Origin: Treponema vincentii
GTDB lineage: Bacteria > Spirochaetota > Spirochaetia > Treponematales > Treponemataceae
Length of the DNA: 64,000 nt
Direction of reading: 5' to 3'
Assembly: GCF_010365865.1 (NCBI RefSeq)
Contig: NZ_CP048020.1
Location: 1,426,001-1,490,000 of the forward strand
This document shows positions 17,448-25,317 of this stretch, one piece after another (positions within the stretch are counted from its first letter, which is position 1; every line of letters starts with the position of its first letter). A model generated the notes under the pieces. The model was not told the origin of the DNA. It searched no databases and worked only from the letters and a program-made list of their open reading frames with translations. Both the position numbers and the translations under genes were made by a program.

Positions 17448-18761
17448 TTACAGTCCTCCGAGGAAGATGCCGGCAATAACTAAAATCAGGCATACGGGCA
17501 CAAAGACATATTGCATATAGGGGGCGTACCACTTACCGACCTTATGCTTGGCATGAAGGTTGATATCCTCAAGTGTTCGCTGTGCCCCATATACCCAAAA
17601 GATAACAAAGGCCGCCGTAACTGCTGCGAGCGGAAAAATGATGATGGCAATGGTGTCGGTAAAGGTGCCGAATACCCTCATGTCAAAGTTGAGGGGTACG
17701 GCGATACCGGCTGCTAACACGGTGATAATAATCGCAGCCTTTTTTCTGCCGATTCTGAATTTTGACATCAGCGACTCAACCGGGACTTCAAGCATAACAA
17801 TTGAAGAGGTGAGGGCGGCAAACAGTGCGCAGAGGAAGAAGAGGATGCCGAAGATATAGCCTGCCGGCATGTGTGCGATAATGTTAGGTACGGCAATAAA
17901 GAGGAGCGCGGCTCCCGCCTGCGGATTGATTCCAAGCGAATATGCGACCGGAACGGTAAACAGGGCGCACATTATCGAAGCAAGAAAATCCAAGCCTGCC
18001 GTTTGGCGGGCGGTACGAGGAACATCGGAACCCTCCGGCATATAGCTTCCGTATACAAGCATTGCAGCTCCGCCGAGACTGAGGGTAAAGAATGCCATGC
18101 CCAGCGCATATATCCAGATTCTGAAATGACCGAATACTTCCCACTTAGGTCTCAGCATTATGGCAACTCCGCGTAACGCTCCCGGCAGGGTGAGTGCACG
18201 GATAACCATCACGGTAACAACGATGTAAAAAGTTGCCATCATCACGGTGGTAAAGCGTTCGATGCCTTTTTGAATGCCGAGACTGACGATCAGCGCCGTT
18301 GCAACAAGGGCTGCGAGCGTCCACGGAATATTGGCGGGCGTTCCTGCAAAGGATTCGAAAAAAGCAGGATGCAGCACTGGAAATGTATTGGTAATCGCCA
18401 ATACAAGATAACGCAGTATCCATCCGATGATAACGGTGTAGAACGATAAAATGCCGATAAGGGCTACGACCGGAAACCAGCCGATACCGCGGAGTAGGGG
18501 ATTCACGGTTTTTTGCGCAATAACCGATTCAAAGGCAAGTACCGGCCCCTTACGCATCTTGCGTCCGAATGCATATTCTCCCATCAACCCAAAGGCGGAA
18601 AAGCCGAATAAAAAAATGAGGTACGGAATAAGAAACGTGATGCCGCCGAACTCCGCTAAGCGGGCGGGAAACATCCAAATATTTGCTAAGCCCATTGCCG
18701 AGCCTACGCAGGCAAGGAGCATTCCAATGTTTGTTTTAAAAAGTTCTCGTTTTTGTTTCAT
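17448..18761 (-). CDS. Sodium-dependent transporter of the neurotransmitter:sodium symporter (SNF) family
   Basis: About 437 residues with 11-12 hydrophobic helices in the inner membrane. TM1 carries the hallmark unwound region GSAMGLANIWMFP, which binds Na+ and substrate, and the TM1-2 region continues with FGGITFLIPYL. Bacterial homologues (LeuT, MhsT, TnaT) import amino acids such as leucine, tryptophan or tyrosine. I start at the ATG at 18761, preceded by GAGG; an upstream extension to 18857 has no site and runs into an inverted repeat. It follows aroA on the same strand; an aromatic amino acid substrate is a guess from this context. Confidence 0.9.
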   Translation of the reverse strand: MKQKRELFKTNIGMLLACVGSAMGLANIWMFPARLAEFGGITFLIPYLIFLFGFSAFGLMGEYAFGRKMRKGPVLAFESVIAQKTVNPLLRGIGWFPVVALIGILSFYTVIIGWILRYLVLAITNTFPVLHPAFFESFAGTPANIPWTLAALVATALIVSLGIQKGIERFTTVMMATFYIVVTVMVIRALTLPGALRGVAIMLRPKWEVFGHFRIWIYALGMAFFTLSLGGAAMLVYGSYMPEGSDVPRTARQTAGLDFLASIMCALFTVPVAYSLGINPQAGAALLFIAVPNIIAHMPAGYIFGILFFLCALFAALTSSIVMLEVPVESLMSKFRIGRKKAAIIITVLAAGIAVPLNFDMRVFGTFTDTIAIIIFPLAAVTAAFVIFWVYGAQRTLEDINLHAKHKVGKWYAPYMQYVFVPVCLILVIAGIFLGGL

Positions 18762-18810
18762 CCGTAACCTCAATCGGGTAAACACATCAGGCAGAGTCAA
18801 ATAAATTCTA

Positions 18811-18885
18811 CATAATAATATAGGCAATGAGACCATTTGAGCCGCGAAGTGGTTCAAATTTGGTTGAACAGCCTATATTATTATG
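18811..18885 (-). other. Long inverted repeat between aroA and the symporter gene
   Basis: Perfect 15-base arms CATAATAATATAGGC (18811-18825) and GCCTATATTATTATG (18871-18885), with an inner imperfect hairpin TTTGAGCC/GGTTCAAA. It lies 50 bases before the symporter ATG on the transcribed strand, so it could terminate aroA transcripts or regulate the symporter. It lacks a following T-run on the minus strand. Confidence 0.5.
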
Positions 18886-18914
18886 CGGGGATAGTCAAAA
18901 GCAGCCCGATGCGT

Positions 18915-20393
18915 TTACCTTGCTTCTTTAAAAGCGGCGCCTACCGCATTCATATCCTCGATAAACCGAGGGTAGGATATTCTTACACAATCAAAATCTT
19001 CTATACAAGAGGTTTCGGAAAATTTTTCGGTATTTTCTCTCGTTGTATCCGATTGTTGTTCGCTGTGATAACGTGCGGCAATTCCACAGGCTGCGACGGC
19101 GAGCATCATCGCGATGCGGTGATCACCACGGCTCCGTACCCGTGCGGGATGGAGTTTCTGTCTGCCGCTGCCGTTTGCAGTGCTGCTATTTCCACCACTG
19201 CCGTCGATGCCGCCGATGCGGAGAAAATCTTCCCCTTGGGTGATATCCGCTCCTAATTTTGCGAGTTCTTCCACCGAGGCAGCAAGCCGGTCGCATTCTT
19301 TAAAGCGGCACACACCGGCGTTGAGCAGCCGTGTTTCTCCCGTACAAAACACGGCGGCAGCGGCGAGGATGGGAACCGCATCGGGGATATCCGCACAGTC
19401 GAAGCGTCCGCCTTTTAGTGTGCCGGATATGGGAAATACCGAAACCGTGCGGCGCTCCGTATCGCAGCGGATGTCCGCTCCCATTGCTTTGAGGATCGAA
19501 AGCGCCTGTGAATCTCCCTGCGTGTCTGCGGGGTCGAGGTTGGTCAACGTAAGCGCCGCATTGCAGATGACGGCTGCTGTCAGAGGAAAGAGGGCGGACG
19601 ACCAATCGCCTGGTATCGTTTGCGTAAAGGCACGATAGCGCTGTCCGCCTGCAACCTCAAAATAGCAATCGCCGCGGTTTAGTACCTCGATACCGGCAAC
19701 ACGCAGCCAAGCACAGGTCATCCTGAGATACGGCCGTTCCCCGGCCTTGTTAAAGGTAATGCGGCTCATCCCGTTTAAAAGCGGTGCTGCAAGGAGGAGC
19801 CCCGTTACGGGTTGGGAAAAGGGGCCGTCGAGTTGATATGCTCCGGCCGGCAGCGGGCCGCAAAAACGAAGCGGCGGGACTTCCATGCTGCCTGTACCGT
19901 TTTTAATACTTGCCGCCGAGTACGGGATACCCGCCTGCCGGTATACCGAAAGGAGCGGTTCTACGGGGCGGCTCCGAAGGGATTCATCTCCAGTGAGACA
20001 CACCGGGATATCAGTGGCGGCAAGGATCATGCCTAAAAAGTAGAGGAGGGAACCAGAATTGCCGAGGTCGAGGACGAGTTCTGTTGGTTTGTCACTTTGC
20101 TCGCTGTGTCCGATGTTTGTGCCAGCTGCATCGCGCTCTGCGGAGGCGAGGAGACCGCCGGATGGCGGCGTAACTTTGAGTACAAGCGGATTATTCGATA
20201 CTTCCGTAATGGTAACGCCAAGCTGACGCAGTACCTGCACGGCGCTTTCCATGTCTCCGCTGATAAGGGGTGCGGTAATAAACGAAGTATCGTCCGCTAA
20301 AGAGGCGCAGATGAGGGCGCGGATCGTATGGCTTTTGGAAGAAGGCGCCGTCATCGTTCCACAAAAAGACGGCGTACTTACTCTGAGATTCAT
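18915..20393 (-). CDS. aroA: 3-phosphoshikimate 1-carboxyvinyltransferase (EPSP synthase)
   Basis: 492 residues; transfers the enolpyruvyl group of PEP to shikimate-3-phosphate, sixth step of the shikimate pathway, in the cytoplasm. Visible signatures: N-terminal APSSKSHTIRAL (Lys and Ser contacts), a GNSGSL loop replacing the common GNAGT, ESLRSRPVEPL, the DGPFSQ region, CADIPDAVP with the catalytic Asp, FKECDR and the C-terminal RSRGDHRIAMML. It is ~60 residues longer than E. coli AroA through insertions near residues 85-95 and before the final motif. The stop of the TPR gene is 19 bases upstream. The pathway partner aroB is at 49847. The altered PEP-loop is a feature of divergent AroA proteins; its effect on inhibitors was not assessed. 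Confidence 0.92.
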   Translation of the reverse strand: MNLRVSTPSFCGTMTAPSSKSHTIRALICASLADDTSFITAPLISGDMESAVQVLRQLGVTITEVSNNPLVLKVTPPSGGLLASAERDAAGTNIGHSEQSDKPTELVLDLGNSGSLLYFLGMILAATDIPVCLTGDESLRSRPVEPLLSVYRQAGIPYSAASIKNGTGSMEVPPLRFCGPLPAGAYQLDGPFSQPVTGLLLAAPLLNGMSRITFNKAGERPYLRMTCAWLRVAGIEVLNRGDCYFEVAGGQRYRAFTQTIPGDWSSALFPLTAAVICNAALTLTNLDPADTQGDSQALSILKAMGADIRCDTERRTVSVFPISGTLKGGRFDCADIPDAVPILAAAAVFCTGETRLLNAGVCRFKECDRLAASVEELAKLGADITQGEDFLRIGGIDGSGGNSSTANGSGRQKLHPARVRSRGDHRIAMMLAVAACGIAARYHSEQQSDTTRENTEKFSETSCIEDFDCVRISYPRFIEDMNAVGAAFKEAR

Positions 20394-20412
20394 TATGGTA
20401 TAGTTCGTTCCG

Positions 20413-23181
20413 TTATTCAGCTGTTTTCTTTGTTCGAGGCTTTTTTACCGCCGCTTTTTCGGTTTTTGTATCGGTCGTCTCTTCTGCAGCAGGCTCAGTC
20501 GCTGCTGTTCTTTTTTTGCTTACAGCGGACTTGGCTCTTGCAGGAGCCTTCGTGTCCGCAGCAGACTTAGCAGATGCAGCTTTTTTTGCCTTGGTGCTTG
20601 TAGCGGGTTTTGTTGCATCTGCTCCTTCTTCGCCTGCAATAGACTTGGCGCTTGCCCTTTTTTTTGTCTTGGTACTGCTAACGGGTTCTTCTGCATCCGC
20701 GGCGGATTTGGAAGCTCTGCTTGTTTTTTTTGCCGAGGATGTCTTCTTGGGTTTTTGTTCAGCGTTTTGCTCTGAGGCAGGCTGATCGGTTGTGCCGGTA
20801 TCCTGCAAGAGGGCTTGTTCAAGCGCCTCGACACGTTCCGACGTTTCGTACTGTTTAAGCTGTACAACCTGCGCTTGTGCCTGCTCGAACCGTTTTGTGT
20901 TGCGGTACACACAGGCAAGGTCGTAATGCAGGTCGGGGCTGTCGGCAAAGGCTTCAAGTCCTGTCCGCAGTGTTACCTCTGCACGGGCATAGTCGCCTTT
21001 TTGAACGGATATGGATGCAATCAGCTGATATATCCGTACGGACGGCTGAATATCGAGCGCCTTAACCAAACCGTCATCGGCTTCGTTTAGAAGGAAGAGC
21101 GCATAGTCGTTTTCAGCCTTATCGGTGAGAAGCTCGGGATTTTTCGGATCGAGTTTTAATGCCTTATAGTACCACTGCTGCGCTTCTTCGCGGGCATCGT
21201 CGTCGGCAAATGCATTCGCTAAGGCATGGAACGCAGCTGCCCGATTCCGTTCTACCGCAAGGTCGGCAGTTCCGTTTTCAATATCGAAGAGCGGCAGGCA
21301 CTTTGCAAGCTGTCCTTTCCTGCGTTGTACTTCAAGGTAGTTTACCAACAGGGATACCTCATCGGGCAGCAGCCTGCGCGCTTCCGCAACTGCCGCTTCC
21401 GCCTGTTCAATATCGTTTTCGCTCAATGCTGCTAATGCACGTAAATTATGCACCCAACCGTTTTGAGGATCGGCGGCGAGCGCTTGTTCCAATACCGGTT
21501 GATATTTTCCATTACTTAAATAGAGCGCTTCCGCTAACCGGAACTGATATAATCCGTATTCGGGTTCAAGGTCACACGCTTTTTTAAATGCTTTGACCGC
21601 CTCTTTCGGTTCATCTGTTTTGAGCAGCAGTCCGTACAGGTACCAGTCAGCGGAATCTTTTGAACCTTTTTTGCACGCCGTTTTTAATTTGAGCAAGGCA
21701 TCATCGTATCTGCCCACTGCGTAAGCATATTTTCCGGCAATCGAAAGCGTTCGGGGATCATTCGGCGCTATACGTTCCAATATCGTAATAACTTCCGAGA
21801 GGTCATCGTAGGCTTCCTGCTGTAAAAACGCGCGCGCAGCCTGCATATATGCATCTACCGCTTCCGGCTTTTTCCCGCAATCGTAGAGTTCATTCGCCTG
21901 ATGGAAGGCAAAAAGCCCCTGATTGGGACTGATTGTGAAAGCTCGCCGGTATGCTTCGGCCGCTTCTTGGTGCTTTCCCAGCGCATGGTATAAATGTCCT
22001 TCAAGGTTTGAGAGGAATGAGGATTGCGCCACCATCGGCTTTGGAACTTTTTGCAGTAAACGCTGTAAATCTTCATACCGTTCAGCCCGATAGTAAATGC
22101 CGCCGAGCTCCGCAAAAGCTTCCTCGTTGGAGGAATTCGCTTCCAAGACCGATTGAAATTCCCGCTCGGCTTCGTCAAGCATCCGCTGCGCAAAATAAAT
22201 GCGGCCTGCCAGTATCCGATCCGCTTCTTCCGGCTCCTTTAACCGCGCTGCAGCCCGGAGCTGGAGCAGGGCAGGGACATACCGCCCCATCGCATAGAGC
22301 GTTTTTGCAAGGCTGATGCGGGCATCCGGCGGCACAGCAGAAAATTCGTTCGCTTCCGTGTATGCCGTTTCTACCGTCATCGGGATGGAGTTTAGTGAAA
22401 AGCGAGAAAGCTGCGCGGTAACCTGCGGGTAGCTTTCCCAGTTTTGAATCGCAAAGGCAATTTTTCCCGCTGCCTGAATGGTGTCATCCTCGCAGCAGGC
22501 AACCCAATGGCCGTTTATCAAAATGGTGATGGTCGTATTATTCGCGATCAGTTTTATTGAGTATGCACGTTTTGTATCCGTCTCTTCTTTATGATTTGAA
22601 TGGTCTGAATAGGAATGATCTGGATCGGAGTGATCTGAACCATGATGATCGGCGTCGGAATGAGCGGAACCGGGGATTTTTACCCATCCTAGGAGGGGCA
22701 TCGGAGTGCTGTTGACGACCGCATCGAGCCTTACCCATCCCGCATTGGAGATCATCAGCGCATAAAAGGTACTTTGGCTGATATAACGGAACAGGATTCC
22801 GGCAGCGAATCCTCCCGCCTTATCGGTTGGTGTATTCGACCCATCCGGCTTTTTTGCGGGTTCCGGCAAACGGATATCCGCTTCGATAATCACATCCTTA
22901 TAGCGGAATACCGGATTGACCGTCCACGCATAGAGATGCTTCCGCTGCGCTTCGAGCGTGATGCTGCCCGTATTGTTTCCGGCAGGCTCAGGCGGTGTGA
23001 AAGCTGCCGTATATCCGTCACCCGTTTCAGCAGCAAACCGGCAGTTTTCAGGCTTGGAAAAATCTGCCTGCCATTGTTCTTCAACGATTTCTTCATAATC
23101 AATCGGAATTTCTTCTTTAGGCTTCCGCAGATTTTTAATCTTACTTTTAAAATAATCGATGTAAAGTTTGAACATCCCCAT
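20413..23181 (-). CDS. Large TPR protein with N-terminal jelly-roll-like domain and Lys/Ala-rich tail
   Basis: 922 residues, no signal peptide, so probably cytoplasmic. Residues ~40-270 resemble a concanavalin/LamG-type sandwich (EADIRLPEP, AAGILFRYISQSTFYALMI, KLIANNTTITILINGHWVA). This is interrupted at ~173-197 by a His/Asp/Ser repeat (HSDxDH units). Residues ~285-790 contain about twelve TPR units (for example EEAFAELGGIYYRAERYEDL, PNQGLFAFHQANELYDCGK). From ~800 to the end there is a histone-H1-like tail rich in Lys, Ala, Ser and Thr (AKKTSRASKSAAD, TKAKKAASAKSAAD). TPR arrays bind protein partners, and the tail could bind nucleic acid or acidic surfaces. Lies between lemA and aroA on the same strand. 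Function unknown. Confidence 0.85.
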   Translation of the reverse strand: MGMFKLYIDYFKSKIKNLRKPKEEIPIDYEEIVEEQWQADFSKPENCRFAAETGDGYTAAFTPPEPAGNNTGSITLEAQRKHLYAWTVNPVFRYKDVIIEADIRLPEPAKKPDGSNTPTDKAGGFAAGILFRYISQSTFYALMISNAGWVRLDAVVNSTPMPLLGWVKIPGSAHSDADHHGSDHSDPDHSYSDHSNHKEETDTKRAYSIKLIANNTTITILINGHWVACCEDDTIQAAGKIAFAIQNWESYPQVTAQLSRFSLNSIPMTVETAYTEANEFSAVPPDARISLAKTLYAMGRYVPALLQLRAAARLKEPEEADRILAGRIYFAQRMLDEAEREFQSVLEANSSNEEAFAELGGIYYRAERYEDLQRLLQKVPKPMVAQSSFLSNLEGHLYHALGKHQEAAEAYRRAFTISPNQGLFAFHQANELYDCGKKPEAVDAYMQAARAFLQQEAYDDLSEVITILERIAPNDPRTLSIAGKYAYAVGRYDDALLKLKTACKKGSKDSADWYLYGLLLKTDEPKEAVKAFKKACDLEPEYGLYQFRLAEALYLSNGKYQPVLEQALAADPQNGWVHNLRALAALSENDIEQAEAAVAEARRLLPDEVSLLVNYLEVQRRKGQLAKCLPLFDIENGTADLAVERNRAAAFHALANAFADDDAREEAQQWYYKALKLDPKNPELLTDKAENDYALFLLNEADDGLVKALDIQPSVRIYQLIASISVQKGDYARAEVTLRTGLEAFADSPDLHYDLACVYRNTKRFEQAQAQVVQLKQYETSERVEALEQALLQDTGTTDQPASEQNAEQKPKKTSSAKKTSRASKSAADAEEPVSSTKTKKRASAKSIAGEEGADATKPATSTKAKKAASAKSAADTKAPARAKSAVSKKRTAATEPAAEETTDTKTEKAAVKKPRTKKTAE

Positions 23182-23436
23182 ACATTAAAAATAGCGAAAA
23201 AGAGAAAAAAAGTCTATCGAAGAAATAAATCAGAGCAATCCCAGCAGTTATTTTTATTGGTAAATGCCTTTCATGTAAAACTTAGTCCGGTGTTTAAGTT
23301 CTAATATTTCTCAATATATTTTGCTAACAAGCGAGGTGTAATAAAAAGAAATGTACTGCCACAAGACGGAAGCCGGTCATTCCTTTTTGTTTTCTATACA
23401 TCCGGTACCGAACATATTCTTTTTTTAGGAAACCTC

Positions 23437-23474
23437 GGGAATGGCGAAAAAGTAATAACTTTTGAGCCATCCCC
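23437..23474 (-). terminator. Hairpin repeat (family B) after lemA
   Basis: Outer stem GGGAATGGC / GCCATCCCC and inner AAAAGT / ACTTTT pairing, beginning eight bases after the lemA stop on the minus strand. Same family as 57963 and 63789. The rest of 23182-23436 shows no gene. Confidence 0.6.
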
Positions 23475-23481
23475 TTATCAG

Positions 23482-24090
23482 TTAAAATTCAACTTTAGGT
23501 GCCGTTGCTGCTTGCTCATCAGCCTTAAAATATGCCTTTTCTCTAAAGCCGAACATATTGGCGAGAAACGCTTGCGGGAAACGCCTAATCTGTAGATTAT
23601 ATGTCTGTACCGCCTCATTAAAACGCTTTCGTTCTACGGCAATGCGGTTTTCGGTTCCTTCAAGCTGGCTTTGCAAGTCGCGGAAGTTTTCATTCGCTTT
23701 CAATTCAGGGTAATTTTCCGCAATGGCAAGCAGCCGCTGCAGTGCCCCGCCTAACTCGTTCTGTGCTTTTTGGAATTTTTCAAACGATTCGGGATTGTTG
23801 AGTACTTCGTCCGAAACATTGATAACGCCGCCTGCTCTGGAGCGCATTTCCGCAATTTCGGTAAAGACTTTTTCCTCATGGCTTGCATAGCCTTTTACGG
23901 TGTTAACAAGGTTGGGGATTAAATCAAAACGGCGCTGGTATACGTTTTCTACCTGACTCCATGCCGCTTTAACGTTTTCATCCGCCGCTACCATCGAATT
24001 ATACGAACTGGTTACACAACCGTACAGCGAAAAAATAATCAGCACAATAATGCCGAGAATAATGAGTCCTGTTTTTAATCCTTTGCTCAT
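23482..24090 (-). CDS. lemA: LemA family protein
   Basis: 202 residues. One N-terminal TM/signal segment (about residues 7-27) with LYGC, possibly a lipobox. A helical ectodomain follows with the family's hallmark ENVYQRRFDLIPNLVNTVKGYASHE region (tolerating R-R-F-D-L-I-P-N-L), then LLAIAENYPELKANENF and FNEAVQTYNLQIRRFP. LemA proteins are widespread, membrane-anchored four-helix proteins of unsettled function, often next to TPM-domain or peptidase genes; none is seen here. AGGAG lies nine bases before the ATG. The family assignment is secure. Confidence 0.95.
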   Translation of the reverse strand: MSKGLKTGLIILGIIVLIIFSLYGCVTSSYNSMVAADENVKAAWSQVENVYQRRFDLIPNLVNTVKGYASHEEKVFTEIAEMRSRAGGVINVSDEVLNNPESFEKFQKAQNELGGALQRLLAIAENYPELKANENFRDLQSQLEGTENRIAVERKRFNEAVQTYNLQIRRFPQAFLANMFGFREKAYFKADEQAATAPKVEF

Positions 24091-24388
24091 AACCGGATGC
24101 TCCTATCAAAAAATTTAAAGTATTATTTGGCACACTGATGCATGCCAAATAATCAACGGCGAAGTATAGAGCATTTAGCGAAAAGAAACAACGTTCCGAA
24201 GTCTATAAGTGTAGGGCTTCAGCATGAAAGAAAGGCTGTAACGGCAGACGGTTTCGCCGGTACAGGTGGAAGACTGTACAGTTAAGAGGGATTCCGAAGG
24301 AGATTGGGAGGAGCTTGAATTTGCTGGGGAATAAGCAAATAGCTTTCAAATTGCATTTTAAGGAATAATCTGTTTGCATAATCAACAA

Positions 24389-24431
24389 CCCCGACGCAAG
24401 CGTCGGGGTATTAAACCCTCCGCACGAATAA
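24389..24431. repeat. Dispersed repeat family C, copy 1
   Basis: Palindrome CCCCGACGC-AA-GCGTCGGGG followed by TATTAAACCC and CGCACGAATAA. The reverse complement starts TTATTCGTGCGG and matches the copy at 30359-30412. A small open frame through it (24203-24451) is not convincing. The intergenic stretch 24091-24504 otherwise holds only the tetR promoter. Confidence 0.55.
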
Positions 24432-24444
24432 AAGTAATCCACGC

Positions 24445-24473
24445 TTGACATTCATTCTCCTTTTTAGTAACAT
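24445..24473 (+). promoter_or_regulatory. Promoter of tetR-ABC operon
   Basis: TTGACA at 24445-24450, 17-base spacer, TAACAT at 24468-24473. The -10 is followed by a small inverted repeat TAAC-ATT-GTTA that overlaps it and could be part of an operator for the adjacent TetR protein. Confidence 0.6.
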
Positions 24474-24504
24474 TGTTATTGATTAATAGAAGAGTTATTA
24501 GAAT

Positions 24505-25158
24505 ATGAACAAGTATACGGAAAAAATATTGGCCGATAAGGATGAGCTCAACACACGGGCAAAGATTTTGCGCGCTGCAAAACAGGAGTTTTTTACCAAT
24601 GGCTTTGCAGATACTAACGTGCGCGCCATTGCAGAGAAAGCAGGGGTTACAACAGGGGCGCTGTATAATCTTTTTGATAACAAGGACGGCATATTCGAAG
24701 CTCTGGTAAGCGGTGTGTTCGATGAATTTTTAGACATCGTAACGCATCACGATATATTCGATGCTGAAAATTTTGGCATGAAAACAAGCGATCTTTCTGC
24801 AATTACCGAACTATCACAACATCGGTTCTTAAAAATGGTGGATTTTTTTTATGATAATTGGGATGCGATGAAATTGATTGTCTGCTGTTCGAAGGGAAGC
24901 TCCTACGAGCATATTTTCGATAAAGCAATCGATGTAACTGAAAGAGAAACACTTCAATGGCTGAAACAAGACGGCGTTAAAATGTCGCGGCGCATACGTT
25001 TTTTTATTCATGTCATGGTAACGTCTCACTTTGAAAATCTAAAAGAAATTTTTTATCATAACTTAAAAAAATCGGAAGCAGTGGAATATATACTCGACTT
25101 TAACGTATACCATTGTGCCGGCTGGAAACAATATTGGATGGAACAAGTAAAGGGTTAA
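24505..25158 (+). CDS. TetR/AcrR family transcriptional regulator
   Basis: 217 residues. The N-terminal ~60 residues are a TetR helix-turn-helix: ILRAAKQEFFTNGFADTNVRAIAEKAGVTTGALYNLFDNKDG. The C-terminal ligand domain is helical and aromatic-rich with no recognisable subfamily. Such proteins repress efflux operons until a ligand binds. Here the gene directly precedes a heterodimeric ABC pair on the same strand, its likely target. A consensus-like promoter lies upstream. The C-terminal domain includes unusual Cys-Cys (IVCCSKGS) near residue 125. The identity of the ligand is unknown. Confidence 0.93.
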   Translation: MNKYTEKILADKDELNTRAKILRAAKQEFFTNGFADTNVRAIAEKAGVTTGALYNLFDNKDGIFEALVSGVFDEFLDIVTHHDIFDAENFGMKTSDLSAITELSQHRFLKMVDFFYDNWDAMKLIVCCSKGSSYEHIFDKAIDVTERETLQWLKQDGVKMSRRIRFFIHVMVTSHFENLKEIFYHNLKKSEAVEYILDFNVYHCAGWKQYWMEQVKG

Positions 25159-25175
25159 AGGTTAATGGAATAAAC

Positions 25176-25300
25176 ATTTTTGAAAATAGGTGGAGCAGAT
25201 GCAAGGCGCAAGCAAAAATTAACCGGAGCCGTACTTTGTGTACGGTGAGGATTAATTTTTGTGAAGCAACGCAGCAGATGCCCGCATATTTTCAAAAAAT
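25176..25300. mobile_element. MITE-like imperfect inverted repeat between tetR and ABC genes
   Basis: 125-base element with outer arms ATTTTTGAAAATA (25176-25188) and TATTTTCAAAAAAT (25287-25300). Inner pairings are AGCAAAAATTAA / GGATTAATTTTTG and the central CCGTAC-TTTG-TGTACGG. GCAGATGC occurs near both ends (25195-25202, 25273-25280). It carries no coding capacity. It lies within the presumed operon, one base before the AAAGGAG of the ABC gene. Confidence 0.55.
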
Positions 25301-25317
25301 AAAGGAGTTTATTTTAT

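Noticed and set aside
24203-24451. 82-codon minus-strand frame between lemA and tetR
   Set aside because: Runs through the family C repeat and the tetR promoter; composition not protein-like.
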